From NCBI RefSeq assembly GCF_963576545.1, contig NC_083647.1, positions 2,529,007 through 2,593,006 of the forward strand: a DNA stretch of 64,000 bases, in the 5' to 3' direction. The number at the start of each line of letters is the position of its first letter. Position 1 is the stretch's first letter. Below are positions 39,401-50,519 of the stretch, piece by piece. The position numbers and the translations under genes were made by a program. Source of the DNA: Limanda limanda (taxonomy: Eukaryota > Chordata > Actinopteri > Pleuronectiformes > Pleuronectidae). The notes below the pieces were generated by a model. The model worked only from the letters and a program-made list of their open reading frames with translations, was not told where the DNA came from and did no database searches.

Positions 39401-39990
39401 GACCTGACATCATCTATTGGTTATGATCAGTTTTACCAAAGAAGGGATGACATAATTAGAATAAAAATCATTCAGCAAGGAAAACTGCTCAACATTTGCT
39501 GTTAGCAGCTTTTTAAAGCATGATGATTTTTTCCTTTGCTCTGTTCTGTTCTATTGGCCCATTTCACATTTTGATTCGATTAGCACAGGGTTATATTAGT
39601 GGCTTTTTTTCCATTTAAGTGTCAATTCAAGCAAAGCTACATGACAGTGTGACTGTGACCCAGCACTGACCCTAAAACTAAAGCAGCTAAATTATATTCA
39701 GATGTCACTCACTGAGCTATTCACTTACTTTCATATGTCAGTTCATGAGAACTTGCAGACACTAAGACAGACCTGAACAATATAGATTTACTATGGGTAT
39801 TATTTACTACGGTATTAAATAATCATTCCAGTTAAATAGAACTATCCTGCTTAATTCTTAATGTAAAATATAGGCAGCTGAACCCACTTTGCTTCCCCTA
39901 TTTTTCAAAGTTTGATCTAACCGAGCTCCTGCATATCAGTGATTTGATTTTATGACCCAAATACATTTTTCTTCTGCTCATCTATGGTCA
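33455..39990. other. Intergenic DNA, no gene supported
   Basis: About 6.5 kb without a recognisable exon. The 34,740-35,170 segment is less AT-rich and may be conserved non-coding DNA. A small GC-rich patch with splice-like flanks lies at 38,650-38,760. Neither is assigned a function. Confidence 0.35.
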
Positions 39991-40379
39991 GGTCTTAGTG
40001 GCAGCAGGCTATGCAAGGTATTTCAGATAAAAACTCCTGGACAAACCCTGAGATGCACTCCTTCATTTGGGGCAGTAACTCATCCCCAAGCTGTCATCAG
40101 ACCTGGAGGTGTTGCCTCTCACCCTGGCTGCTCCACACTGAAGGCAGACCACATCATCTGCAGTTCTTATGTTCCAAACTCTGGACTCTGCTCGCCTTGG
40201 CTGAACTTTGAGTTTCTGTCCAGGATGATCACAAATCAGAGACAACACCCAGTGCGTTTGTCTTACACATACGACACAGCTCCATCTTTGGTTAGACAAG
40301 GAGCAGGTGGCTAGTAGCAGCGACTCTGGTAACCCTGTATTCTGCCTGCAGAGGCGGTAACCTAAGAATCCACTGGCGG

Positions 40380-40725
40380 ACATCAGCAGTGAGGAAAGCC
40401 ATCAGGGTAAAATAGGAGGCCATTTGCCTCAGGAGTCTCCAAAACAGAAGACAGGTAGCAGGTTACAGAAGGCTGCAGCGGTCACCTTTGGGTTGGGTGG
40501 AGGCTTTGGAGAAGGACTGTTGGCCGCAAACTGGGAATATTGTTGAGTGGTATAAACGGCATTATGTGGAGCTCCTGAACCTGATGAGCATGCCCACTGG
40601 GGATGAGTAACAGTCTGAAGACTGGGGGGAGCTTCACACTGGTCCCTGACAGAAATTGCTGAGGTGGTCAAGATGCTCCTCTGCAGCAAGGTGCTGGGCA
40701 TGAATGAGATGCTGTAGGCTCCAAA
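40380..40725 (+). mobile_element. Decayed LINE reverse-transcriptase relic
   Basis: Near 40646-40712 the plus strand reads TEIAEVVKMLLCSKVLGMNE. This closely resembles the conserved xEIAEVVKxLxxGKAPGxDEI segment at the start of the reverse transcriptase domain in RTE/Rex-type fish LINEs. Upstream sequence back to about 40,380 is compatible with the linker before it but is too decayed to read. The GKAPG motif is mutated to SKVLG and a stop follows. Confidence 0.6.
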
Positions 40726-40729
40726 ATAT

Positions 40730-43380
40730 CCTTACTAATGTTTTACTTACACAGGCCTTTCACACTGCTTATGATAGTTAAAAATTAGGTATAATCACTT
40801 TTTTGTAAATATTATTTATGTAAAATTGCAAAGGAAGTGTAACATTTGTGGCAATGACATTAGATGAAGTTGCACAGAATTCTGTGATGCTTTACTTTAT
40901 GCTGATACAGTCAGACTGAGTTAAACAGGTGTCATCATGTGCCATCTAAAAAATGTAAATGGAGTTTCCTGAATAAACTTTGATAGTCTGTACATTTTGA
41001 CATTAACAGTCGACATAATTTTAATTTAACTTAACTGCTAAGTCAGACTAACTATGGCTTAGATCTGACATAACATGGACATGCAGAATGAATCTTTTCA
41101 TCGAACTGTGGGAATGATGAACACATGTATTTTTGGACTGCTCCTTTATGGAGCTGCTTTTAATTGTTTTTAATTCTCGCTTCCTTTGCTTTTCTCAGTG
41201 CAGCCATAAACGTGTTAATTTTCCCATAATAGTTTGTATAAGGTATAGCAGTTTTTATTCTCCTCTGTGGGCAGCTGTGCAGCAGCTACTGGTGTGATGG
41301 AAAGTTGCAAAGCTGAAGCTGAGCACTGGTCTGGACCCAGGCTTATTTGTCATTTACAAGCTCAGCTTTAACTTTGATGATTTCCAGATGTTACAGATGT
41401 TATTACCACATTATTGCTGCTGGTAGAGCCCCAACTGTGAAACCAACCACAACAGGCCCAGCCTCAGTGCTAGCGGTGGAAGTAGAAGAGTTTGACTCTG
41501 TGTTGTTTCTTTTGGCTACAGGCCACTGGGGCCTCTAAAGGCTTTAACTGATGTATTTAGGAAATTTGAGGCTCCAGCAAAGAAATCATGAGGTTTTTCA
41601 GTAGAACGTTGAAAGTGCAGAGATTCTGATACTTATTGTATATACACACACTTTTAATTTTTAAGGAACACCTAGCTAAACCAGTCTGATACAACAGGCC
41701 TGTTCCAATGTTCAGCCACTGTGGCTCATTTTCGAGGATATGATGTAGTGCTGTTGAACTGCACTGTGTCATGTCCACAGGTGTTCCCAGTATTTTGTTC
41801 ACTGCAATCAAATCAGTGACTACGGGCTAAAAATACCTTTTGGTATAATGCCACAGAGTTCAACGGCACAAAAAGATCACAGGTCATTACCAGTAGTCAG
41901 TGGATAGTCAGAGAAAGATCATGGAGGACCCTCACTTCTAGAACACAGACAAAGGTTTTCATCTCCACCAAGACGGAACTGCTGATCATCATGAGATCAT
42001 ATAACTCAAAAAATATGCACTGACAATCTGCTGAGGAAAACTGTGTGAGGCAGTGAAAGCGAGCGATAGGACCTGTAACTATACAATTATTGTTTCAGGC
42101 CACTATTCCTCAAGAATGAACATTTACTCACATCTCAATCAATCAATCTTTATTGGCGTCAGTCTAATATGAAACACGGAGAAGAGCTACAACAACAGGA
42201 TTAAATACATTTTTTTAAAGATAACCATCTATGAAACTATTCATCACTGACCAAGCTATACTACAACAAGACAATATATATGTCAATAAATATATACCTA
42301 AAAATAAAGAAATTTGATCTCTGAAAAAGATAGCTTGCTCTCAACTATCCTGTTCCATCTCCTCCAGTCTTCCCTTTGCTCATACCTCAAATCTACTGTT
42401 GACATAAGCAGTAAAGCGAGGTTACATGTGTGCCCATCAGGAGAACCACTCCATTACACACACTGGGCCAGTGGCTCAGTTTGACAGAAAAGAAACATCA
42501 GAGACGGATAAAGAGAAAGTGTGTTACCAGTAAGACGGAGCTGGAATCAGGACATAGTTGTCAGTGGACTGACATTACCACCTCTGGGCCCTGCAGCGGT
42601 CATTTCATCCTTATCTTTAAATCACAACACAACTGATTAGTGCTGCTCTTTTCTAAAACATATTATCTGCGATGGTTGGGTAGATGTGTGTACAGGCCAG
42701 ATGTCATGATAGGGCCTAATCTTCCAACTGATTGTCCACACTTTTATGCACCACAAAGAAAATAAATACATTCTAAAGTCCTAATCGTTGCCATACAAAT
42801 TTTGGACTGCATGTCAGATGTCAGTAAATAAAATGGTAATGCACATGGTTGTGTAATTTCATAATTGGAAAGTTTCTGGAAAAAAATACATGTAATGAAT
42901 ACATATAAAGTTTGAAAGAAAAAATGCAACAGTTGTATAAGGTTAAAATATTATTTACAAACAGATATCACAATGAGACTTCTACAGTTGATCTAAATTA
43001 AGAGGATTCTTTTTTTTTTGTTTCTCTGTCTCTAACAAAAATTGTTTTGAAATATGCAAATGATGCATTATGTCATTATATAGCTTTCAAAATAATTTAG
43101 ATACATTTCCCAAAAAATTGGATAAAGCCTGGTTCAAAATTCTTGTTACCCTTTGCTGACATATTAAAGCCGAGGATTTTAAGATAGGCCATGAATGATA
43201 TATGAACAAGAGAAAACCCCCCAAATTTACATCACAGAAAGAAAAAAAACTGGTGTATCATGTTGTTGAATTTTTTTATAATTTTTTTTTCTTTATCAAT
43301 TTTTTTCCAAAAGAAGACACGCGGAGCTAAACATTACAATACTAAATCTAAATTTAACTTAACTGTATAATAAACTTCCA
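40730..43380. other. Intergenic DNA left of rdh14
   Basis: AT-rich. An aatcaatcaatctttattgg word at 42138-42157 resembles the reversed tail of a retroelement. There are A/T homopolymers near 43,010 and 43,270-43,300. No gene. Confidence 0.35.
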
Positions 43381-43384
43381 TTGG

Positions 43385-43550
43385 GACAGTTCCCTGTCTA
43401 AGTCATTTGAGTGGTTGAAGTCTGCTTTACGAGCTCCTGCGAAGGAAACTGTCGCTGTGAACTCTGGGTAATGAAGTGTTTATGTGTCAGTGGCCGCTCG
43501 GTTAGCCGGTTAGCTCGTTGTGCCTGGAGGTCCGCTCAGCCTCACCTCCG
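43385..43550 (+). promoter_or_regulatory. Likely rdh14 promoter / 5' UTR
   Basis: A switch from AT-rich to GC- and CpG-richer sequence starts near 43,410 and continues into the coding exon. An in-frame stop at 43503-43505 precedes the first in-frame ATG at 43551, so the 5' UTR is at least partly here. No TATA box is evident. Transcription start not determinable by eye. Confidence 0.45.
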
Positions 43551-43808
43551 ATGGCTGAGGAGAGAATGATGAGCGGGAAGACGGTGGTGGTGACCGGGGC
43601 TAACAGCGGGATAGGGAAGGCCACGGCGGCCGCCATCGTGAAGCTCCAGGGCCGCGTGATCATGGCCTGCCGGGACCTGAGCAGCGCGGAGGAGGCGGCC
43701 CGGGAGATCCGGGAGCAGACCGGGGCCGACCGGGCCCAGCTGGTCCTCAAACAGCTGGACCTGGCCTCCCTCACATCTGTACACACGTTCTGTCGGGACA
43801 TGATGAAG
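43551..43808 (+). CDS. rdh14: rdh14 coding exon 1
   Basis: 86 codons, ending at AAG|GTAGCG. Strongly GC-rich compared with the surrounding intergenic DNA. Confidence 0.88.
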
Positions 43809-45723
43809 GTAGCGCCGTGGCGTCATGTCACCACACAGCCCGGGTATCCCAGGTGTCAGCAAGAAAAGAAGGAACAGGCCAAACGTCCTTCATAAATGGA
43901 CCTATTTAATGATTTTACTTCTGTTATCTAGAAACCCAATTTACTCAAAAGTTGATAATGTTCATTATGTCCTTGACGAAATACCACTCTTTGATTCGGC
44001 ATAGATTTCAAACCTCAAACAACATGTGCTAAATGACACTGTCAAAGTGATAAATCGTCTGCCTTTCCCAAAAAAAAATGAATAGTAGAAATACTATGAT
44101 GAATAATGTATCGATATTTTATTCAAATAGTAGATTTCATATGACATGACATCACTAAACATATGACTTGACGAAATATTTCAAATAAAAGGTTATTTCA
44201 CACACGCTGGAAATTAAAATAAATAAATAAGACTTAAAAAACAAGTAAGACAACTTAAATAAAGATTTGAACTGAAGACATGACACTATTGTGAAAATGA
44301 AATGTATAATAAATTATTTTAAAATGATCATACATATCACTAAATAGGTAAGTGACAAAAATACCTTAAAGTAAACTGCTAATCCCAACCAATATTGTCC
44401 TGCTGCTAATCCTTCGAGTTAAAGTTAAAAAACAATGAAGGTTCGGCAAAGGTGATCAGTTTGTCACCGACATCAGTCAAATCATCACACTTATTGGCCA
44501 CACCCTCTCAGATCTTAAGGAAATATGCTGATTTGGTCACATGGAAACTTATGGAACTGAAATGTAATGAAGAGATATTGAGCTAATACAATCTGAATTT
44601 TGTGAGGCTCTGTGACTATCTTCTTTAATTGGTCAAATTGGTTCCCATATGGTTTTAAAGGTCTTTTCAGCTCCATATTTGTCTAAACAGTAAGCTATCC
44701 TCAGTAGGAAACACAATATGATTAGTTTAAGTTAGTTCATTATGTCATCAAAGACCTCCAGAAAGTTTGGAATTTGTTTTTTGAGTTGTTGCTTAGACAT
44801 CATGACTCTAAAGTGAAAACATCATATTGTTTACCATACCACGCTAATATCAGTTAGTGATCAGTGTATGGCCAGTGGTAGTCTGATCGTTTCATTTTGA
44901 CACAACTTCCATCCCATATTAAAGCATAGTGTATACTGTAATTATGGCCAATATTACATAGAAGTGAGACACGTTGTTGTATATCCTCAAATGCAGGTTT
45001 TACACTGAACCTGAAGCACAGCCTGCACAGTTCACAGTACACCGTCTAAGTCGAAGCACACAGATTCTGTGTAGACGTCTCCTAATCTCCTCTGCTGTTG
45101 AACAGGAGGAGCCTCGGCTGGACGTGCTCATCAGCAACGCTGGAGTCTACCAGTGTCCTTACACCAGAACAGAGGACGGCTTCGAGATGCAGTTTGGGGT
45201 CAACCACCTGGGCCACTTCCTGCTCACGCACCTGCTGCTGGACCTCCTGAAGCGATCTGCTCCCAGCCGCATCGTGGTGGTCTCCTCCAAACTCTACAAG
45301 CACGGTCACATCAACTTTGAGGACTTGAACAGCGAGCACAGCTACGACAAGGCCTTCGCCTACAGCCGGAGCAAACTGGCCAACCTGCTGTTCACCTGTG
45401 AGCTGGCCCATCGCCTGGAGGGCAGCGGCGTGACAGTGAACGCCCTGACTCCAGGCATAGTGAGGACTAATCTGGGGAGGCACGTTCATGTCCCGGTGTT
45501 AGCTCAGCCCATGTTCAACCTGCTCTCCCGGGGCTTGTTTAAGAGCCCTGAAGAAGGAGCTCGGACTTCAGTGTTCTTGGCCTGCAGCCCAGACGCAGAC
45601 GCTGTGCAGGGAAAGTGCTTCGCAGATTGTCGGCCTCAGGTTCTGCTGGACAAGGCCACAGACCGGGAAGTCGCCAGTAAGCTGTGGGACATGAGTGAAG
45701 TCATGGTGGGCATTACCACATGA
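43551..45723 (+). CDS. rdh14: Retinol dehydrogenase 14-like short-chain dehydrogenase (two exons)
   Basis: Coding exons are 43551-43808 and 45106-45723, joined in phase 0, giving 291 residues. Family knowledge: RDH14 is an NADP(H)-dependent retinol/retinal oxidoreductase of the classical SDR superfamily, normally bound to ER membranes. Seen here: cofactor motif TGANSGIG (residues 15-22), the D-L-A-S-L block, NAG at 97-99, NHLG from N119, catalytic Ser in VVSS (146-147), YSRSK with Tyr172 and Lys176, and PGIVRT from P202. Exon 2 closely follows vertebrate RDH14 ([26 protein letters not shown], the C-terminal [11 protein letters not shown]). Odd point: the protein starts only about 14 residues before the cofactor motif. 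Mammalian RDH14 has a hydrophobic N-terminal anchor of roughly 40 residues that is absent here, and an in-frame stop at 43503 blocks extension within this exon. ATG43551 is chosen as first in-frame ATG; ATG43566/43569 are alternatives. RDH11-13-like paralogues are less likely by sequence. Confidence 0.92.
43809..45105 (+). other. rdh14 intron 1
   Basis: 1297-bp AT-rich GT…AG intron. It ends with a pyrimidine-rich tract (cctaatctcctctgctgttg) and aacag. It carries no recognisable embedded gene. Confidence 0.85.
45106..45723 (+). CDS. rdh14: rdh14 coding exon 2
   Basis: 205 codons plus TGA, starting [13 protein letters not shown] directly after the acceptor. Carries the active-site Ser/Tyr/Lys. 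Confidence 0.93.
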   Translation, partial: EEPRLDVLISNAGVYQCPYTRTEDGFEMQFGVNHLGHFLLTHLLLDLLKRSAPSRIVVVSSKLYKHGHINFEDLNSEHSYDKAFAYSRSKLANLLFTCELAHRLEGSGVTVNALTPGIVRTNLGRHVHVPVLAQPMFNLLSRGLFKSPEEGARTSVFLACSPDADAVQGKCFADCRPQVLLDKATDREVASKLWDMSEVMVGITT

Positions 45724-46340
45724 GTTCAAGCTCATCAGGAACAGATTGTCGTTACACACAGTGAAGTGAAAGATCTGAAATCAAATCAAAAATATTCAGT
45801 GTCTTGCTCGTTACAGCAGTGTTATTTGAGAAGCAATCATATGCATCTGCTTTCAGTCACTATTTCCGTCTATATATTTTCAAATTTATAGTGAATGACA
45901 GATGCTATGTTTGTGTGATTTAGGTAAGGGCTGGCTATCAGGTTCTCTACTTTGAGGAGTATGCAGGTTTTTCATTGAAAGCCTCTGAAAACAGAGATTG
46001 CTGATTTTTCTCTGTGGGTTAAATAATAGTTATATTATCATGATTTATTAACATTTAAATCAAAATTAATTTTCTTTCAAGGTATAAACAAAAATCACAA
46101 GGGCTCTAGACTTGTCATATGAGTCATAGACATTATGATCAAGTACATTGAGTAAATATGCTGAAGTGTATAAAATATGTCAATATATACTAGAATATAG
46201 TCATTTAAAAATAAATGTAACTTAATACCAAAAAATTAGTCATTCATTTTTCATATCCATGATAATGACTTGAGTTTGCGTTTTCTGAGTTTCTTTTCTA
46301 CCGTTAAGATGCAGCATAATATTACATTTGAATAAAAACA
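45724..46340 (+). other. Probable rdh14 3' UTR
   Basis: AT-rich sequence after the stop. Canonical AATAAA words lie at 46210-46215 and 46331-46336, either of which could direct polyadenylation. The true end is not visible. Confidence 0.4.
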
Positions 46341-46942
46341 CACACAATTTCACAATTCTGTTATATTGTTATCAACAGTAAGTTATAAGATTCAGTTCAA
46401 TAGCTTTATTAAAGATGGATCACAACAATTTGCAGTCAGCAACCTGTTCCATTCCAGTACACCAGGTGGCAGTAATGTAGAATACTCTACAATAAATATG
46501 ATACTATACAATATGCGATTCTACTTGTCCAGCTGTTGATCGCAAAAGACTATTATGAAGCGAATTCAAAACATTCGAAAGCTAAACACATTTTGTGATA
46601 TATAGAAGAGATTTATTGCCTGAAATAAAATACTTGAGTACTCAACCAATCAGGCATCTTCAACTCTGTAAGCTCCACCCCAAGGGTTCCTGTCCTTTAG
46701 TTCCTGAAATCTTAGACCCTGGTCTGGAGTTCCTGCTAGGGTTCCAAGTTCCTGAAGAAATGTCCTGCAGTGCAAGTTAGGCAGAAGTTTCCTATCAGAC
46801 AGAACTCAATGTCTTGAGATGTATTTTCTTTGAAAACATGACGGGTACTGTAATTTCTCAACAAGGTCTCTGCTCTTTGGAAGCCGTTCCTTGTATTAAC
46901 ATACATAGCAGTCACTTACAGTAAAATAATTGCTGTAGCCTA

Positions 46943-46953
46943 CACACACACAT

Positions 46954-46986
<33 letters not shown>

Positions 46987-47003
46987 CATACACACACACA
47001 CAC
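46943..47003. repeat. (CA)n microsatellite with CATA/CGCA interruptions
   Basis: About 60 bp of CA units interrupted by several TA and one CG variant. Confidence 0.9.
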
Positions 47004-47029
47004 TGACACTACTCCGGATGTTGGATTGC

Positions 47030-47490
47030 AACGAGCCACTGAGCCCCTGAAGAAAATCATGGGTCTTCATGGGTTAGTTAAGCTCCAATCAGCCGTGCTG
47101 GTTGCTCTGAGCGTGGTCATTAGCTGTATTTTCTCTCCTGCTCAGCCACAAATAAAGCTCTACTCCCTGGTAGTCAGACCTCCAGGATACATAACGGTTT
47201 TCCCACCTGCGTTCTTCATTAGGATATTTTCTGGATCATTTAAAGAGAGATGGAAAACAAGGTGGAAACACAGAGGCAGCCACTTTATCAAATCTATCTG
47301 GCACAAAACCCTGCTGGGGCCTTTTAATGGCAGCTCCGTCCTATTTATTTTACAAATAACTCCCAATTAGTGCAATTACAGAATTTAATGTTCTTAATCG
47401 GTGCAGTAATATTGATAGGCTTGGTACTGCAGTGCTAATATAGATGTGAGGCCCTCACTTGAGCCGCTGATGCAACACAGGATGGTTTAA
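47030..47490. other. Candidate conserved non-coding element
   Basis: Balanced-composition sequence without an assignable frame or repeat, dense in homeodomain-type words (ccaattagtgcaattacag near 47361, ggtttaattaaaag near 47482). The style resembles vertebrate conserved enhancers, but conservation cannot be seen from one genome. Confidence 0.25.
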
Positions 47491-47494
47491 TTAA

Positions 47495-47960
47495 AAGTGC
47501 ATTAAGTCTGTCTTTCCCTCAGCTTCTGTTGGACTCACTGTGCTCAGGCCTCCAGCACCATCACCTCAAACCTCACAACAAGCACAAGAGATATTTCACT
47601 GCTGCTTCTTCATCAGGCAGCTCCGTCGCTCCGGCTCGGACGAGAGAGGCTGCTGTACAATTTGGTTCAGACGGTCATGCTCCCCACATGATCTGTTGTG
47701 ATAATGTGATTTTGACATTGGTGTTAAACCAAAAAGCTGGAACAATAATGACTCCTATTGTGACCTTCCAGGAGATAACAGATGTGTTACCGTGAGTTAT
47801 GCATATCGTCACTCAGTGGTGGGACTGGAGGGATTTTCTCCCACACTTAACTTTGACTTGAATCTGGATCTAAATGCTTGTGTACAGAGAGCAGCTTGCT
47901 GTGGAGCTAACACGCTGAGGTGGACAAAAGCCTGTAGAACACAGTAATTAAAATATGCTT
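47495..47960. other. Intergenic DNA, no gene supported
   Basis: Chance frames only. Confidence 0.35.
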
Positions 47961-47964
47961 CAGA

Positions 47965-48295
47965 CTGACTTTATTATCTCCACCAAGAAGATGTTTTCAT
48001 CTGTTTGTTAGCCTGGACGGCTTACCAATAAATTTGGTGCTAGAATGTGGTGTGGGTCACAGAAGAGCCCATTGGATTTTGGTGCAGATCTGGATTGGGG
48101 TATTGGGTATTTTCCTTGATTTCCCAGTAAATAATTGTTGCATCTTGATGGAAATAATCTGGCATTTTTAGGGGACTGGTATTTATGAGTCTGTGTAATT
48201 TGGTGCAGATCCATATAAAGATCTGAATCAATTTTATGTAAATGTGGTTTCATAAGGGAACTGCTGGGCCTTGGAGGAGGACCCTACTATCTGAG
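47965..48295 (+). repeat. Dispersed repeat C, longer copy
   Basis: Ordered words ctccaccaagaagatgtttt, ttggtgcagatctggat, tttccttgatttcccagtaa, ttgatggaaataatctggca, tttggtgcagatccatataa and ctgctgggccttggaggagg form a pattern I recall from many fish genomes. The internal word tttggtgcagatc occurs twice (about 48080 and 48200). Non-coding, family unnamed. Confidence 0.6.
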
Positions 48296-48299
48296 TGCC

Positions 48300-48612
48300 A
48301 TGTTAGTTTTCCATGTTACCAATCTACTGCTAGGATCCCATCCAATTCACTATTTCTACATTTAAATAATCGGTGCAAAAATCTCTACTTAGCTCCTAAT
48401 AACTTGTTTTAACTCACACTCAAGCTTTTTCACCTTCTGACCAGCAGTGCTGATGGAGTATCCAGGCAGTTTACATTGGATTTAACATTGGATTATTCAG
48501 ACATTTCTTTGACTGACAAGTAGATAACATTTATGGGAATTGTAAGTTTCAGATTCAGAAAATTTAGGAAGTATAAAATCCATGATAAGCTTTAATTTGA
48601 CATATTTTTGTG
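48300..48612. other. Intergenic DNA, no gene supported
   Basis: Nothing recognisable. Confidence 0.35.
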
Positions 48613-48619
48613 GCATACC

Positions 48620-49020
48620 TGTGACAATCCTCAACTAGGCAGAGACTCAGTAGCAAAGAAAGCACGAGAGGCAGCAAAATAAAGTATTAAATAAAACTTT
48701 ACTTAAATAGTCCAAAGCAACAAGTCCATACAGGGAACAGGCAGAAATCGAATGTCATAAATCCAGGCAGAGTCCAAAAACCAGGTAGTCCAAACACGGA
48801 AGAAATCGCTGGAGAGCATGTACGCACACAGGAGACAATGACAATCTGGCAGAGGGTGAGGGGAAACAGGGTATAAATAGGGAATGCTTAATGACAACAA
48901 GGTACAGGTGTGTGGGGAAACCAACAGGAAGTAAAGGTAGACATGAGACACAAGAACCCAGACACCAAAATAAAACAGGAAGTGAAATCAAAACAGACAC
49001 AGACTGAACAGATCGTTACA
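48620..49020 (-). mobile_element. Solo LTR of an LTR retrotransposon
   Basis: The 401-bp unit starts TGTGACAATC and ends GATCGTTACA, so the ends are TG…CA and imperfectly inverted (8 of 10). It is flanked by an exact 5-bp duplication, atacc at 48615-48619 and 49021-49025, the size produced by LTR-element integrases. On the minus strand it has a TATA-like ctatttataccc near 48875, a C/T-rich body and a downstream ttttatttaatactttattt. That supports the minus orientation. No internal retroelement genes lie on either side, so the provirus recombined to a single LTR. Confidence 0.75.
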
Positions 49021-49029
49021 ATACCATTT

Positions 49030-50430
49030 TTGTAGTTTGAGTAGAAGTCTTAGTGCAAAGCATTCACTGTGGGAATAAGATTGCGAATGCAGCGCACGGG
49101 GCTGCTGCACGGCCCTCTTGCTCCCCAGTGACACAAGGCGGGATAAGGTTACACCACAGCTGACGTGAGATGATGATGGTGCAACTGAGGCCACAAAGGT
49201 CCACGGCAACAGCATTAGGGAGGGCGATGAAAATCTTTAAAAGAATGCGTGCTAGTAGTTTTACATATCAAGATGTTGGGGTTAATAGTTTCATGCTATA
49301 AGCCTCAGATAGAGCTGCAGCGCTGCACACGGACAGACCTCCAGAGAGCCGCTGTGATTAAGATGTGAGAAGCTGCAGCTCAACAGCCTGACATGAAATA
49401 CTGCACAGGGTTTAAATGCAGTCATAGGAACAGAGAACAAATGACTTGACACAGCTGCACATTACAAAACACATGTATTTTATATAGCACTGCATTTGTA
49501 AAGCTTATAGTAAATGCTGTTACCTTATCATACCAATACACCCCACTACAATGAAAACCAAATATAAGGGTAACTTGAAACTAGTAAGATCACTAACGTA
49601 CAGCAGTAAGGCAACAAAAAGGAAATGTGGAGGAGAAAATGTTTGGAAGTGCTCTAATGTATATTGTGTGAAACGTTAACAAGCACAGGGAGTCTCCTTC
49701 TTTTTATCCTAAAAACTTTTGGATCAATAAATTATGACTTTATTCTTGGGATATTATTACTTTTTTACCCATTAAATGATGTCATTATGTTTAAATCTCT
49801 TCAAATGGCCCCTTTACTTTTAATTGAAGTCTTACTTATGTCTGTTTTTCTCGTTGTTAAACAATTGACATTGCGAGTATAACTGTAAAATACACAAGGT
49901 TAATTTACAAGAGTTAAATACAACACAGTTTACTTTGGATGATGTTAGTATATAATAGTAATATAGTATTGTGAATTATTTTTCTTTGAATTTCCTTCCA
50001 CTCTCAGAAGCTCTAGTCACTGAATCGGTGATTAATGATCACATTATCTGAGCTCAGTGTTTGCTCCTAATCGGGAGAATGAATCATTGGAGATGATTAA
50101 TAAAACAATAAATTATACAGTTGTACAGTTGTCAAAATCCTGCTGAGACTAAGCCTGAGACGTCAGTAAAATATGAAGTGTGATGCAGAAATATTCAAAT
50201 ACTGGGAAAAGCTGCGTTACACTGACTAAAGCTCAGCTCTGGTAATCATCACCAGAGCGGCGGTGAAAGTGAGTGACGGGCTGCTGGCAGCTGGACCATG
50301 TTTCTGTCTGTAGCAGCCTGTCTTTATTATGGCTTTACATGTGGTCCTAAAGCTCAGGTGCAATTTGGACAGAAGATTCAGGCTTTATTGCCGTTCCAGT
50401 GGAGCTGTTAGGAATTTGGTTTGGTAAGCT
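49030..50430. other. Intergenic DNA, no gene supported
   Basis: AT-rich. No recognisable exon or element apart from a tatatagcactg word near 49484. Confidence 0.35.
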
Positions 50431-50434
50431 CTGC

Positions 50435-50515
50435 ACTAGTCGTAGTGTAAAGCGCTTTGAGTGGTCGTAAAGACGAGAAAAGCACAACACTTAAATGCAG
50501 CCCATTTACCATAAA
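50435..50515 (+). mobile_element. tRNA-derived SINE tail fragment
   Basis: agtgtaaagcgctttgagtggtc followed by gacgagaaaagcacaacac and atgcagcccatttacc is the tail of the SINE family seen best at 25497-25762. The head is missing. Confidence 0.65.
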
Positions 50516-50519
50516 GCAA

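Noticed and set aside
45082..45489. 135-codon minus-strand frame opposite rdh14 exon 2
   Set aside because: Shadow of the GC-rich coding exon on the other strand.
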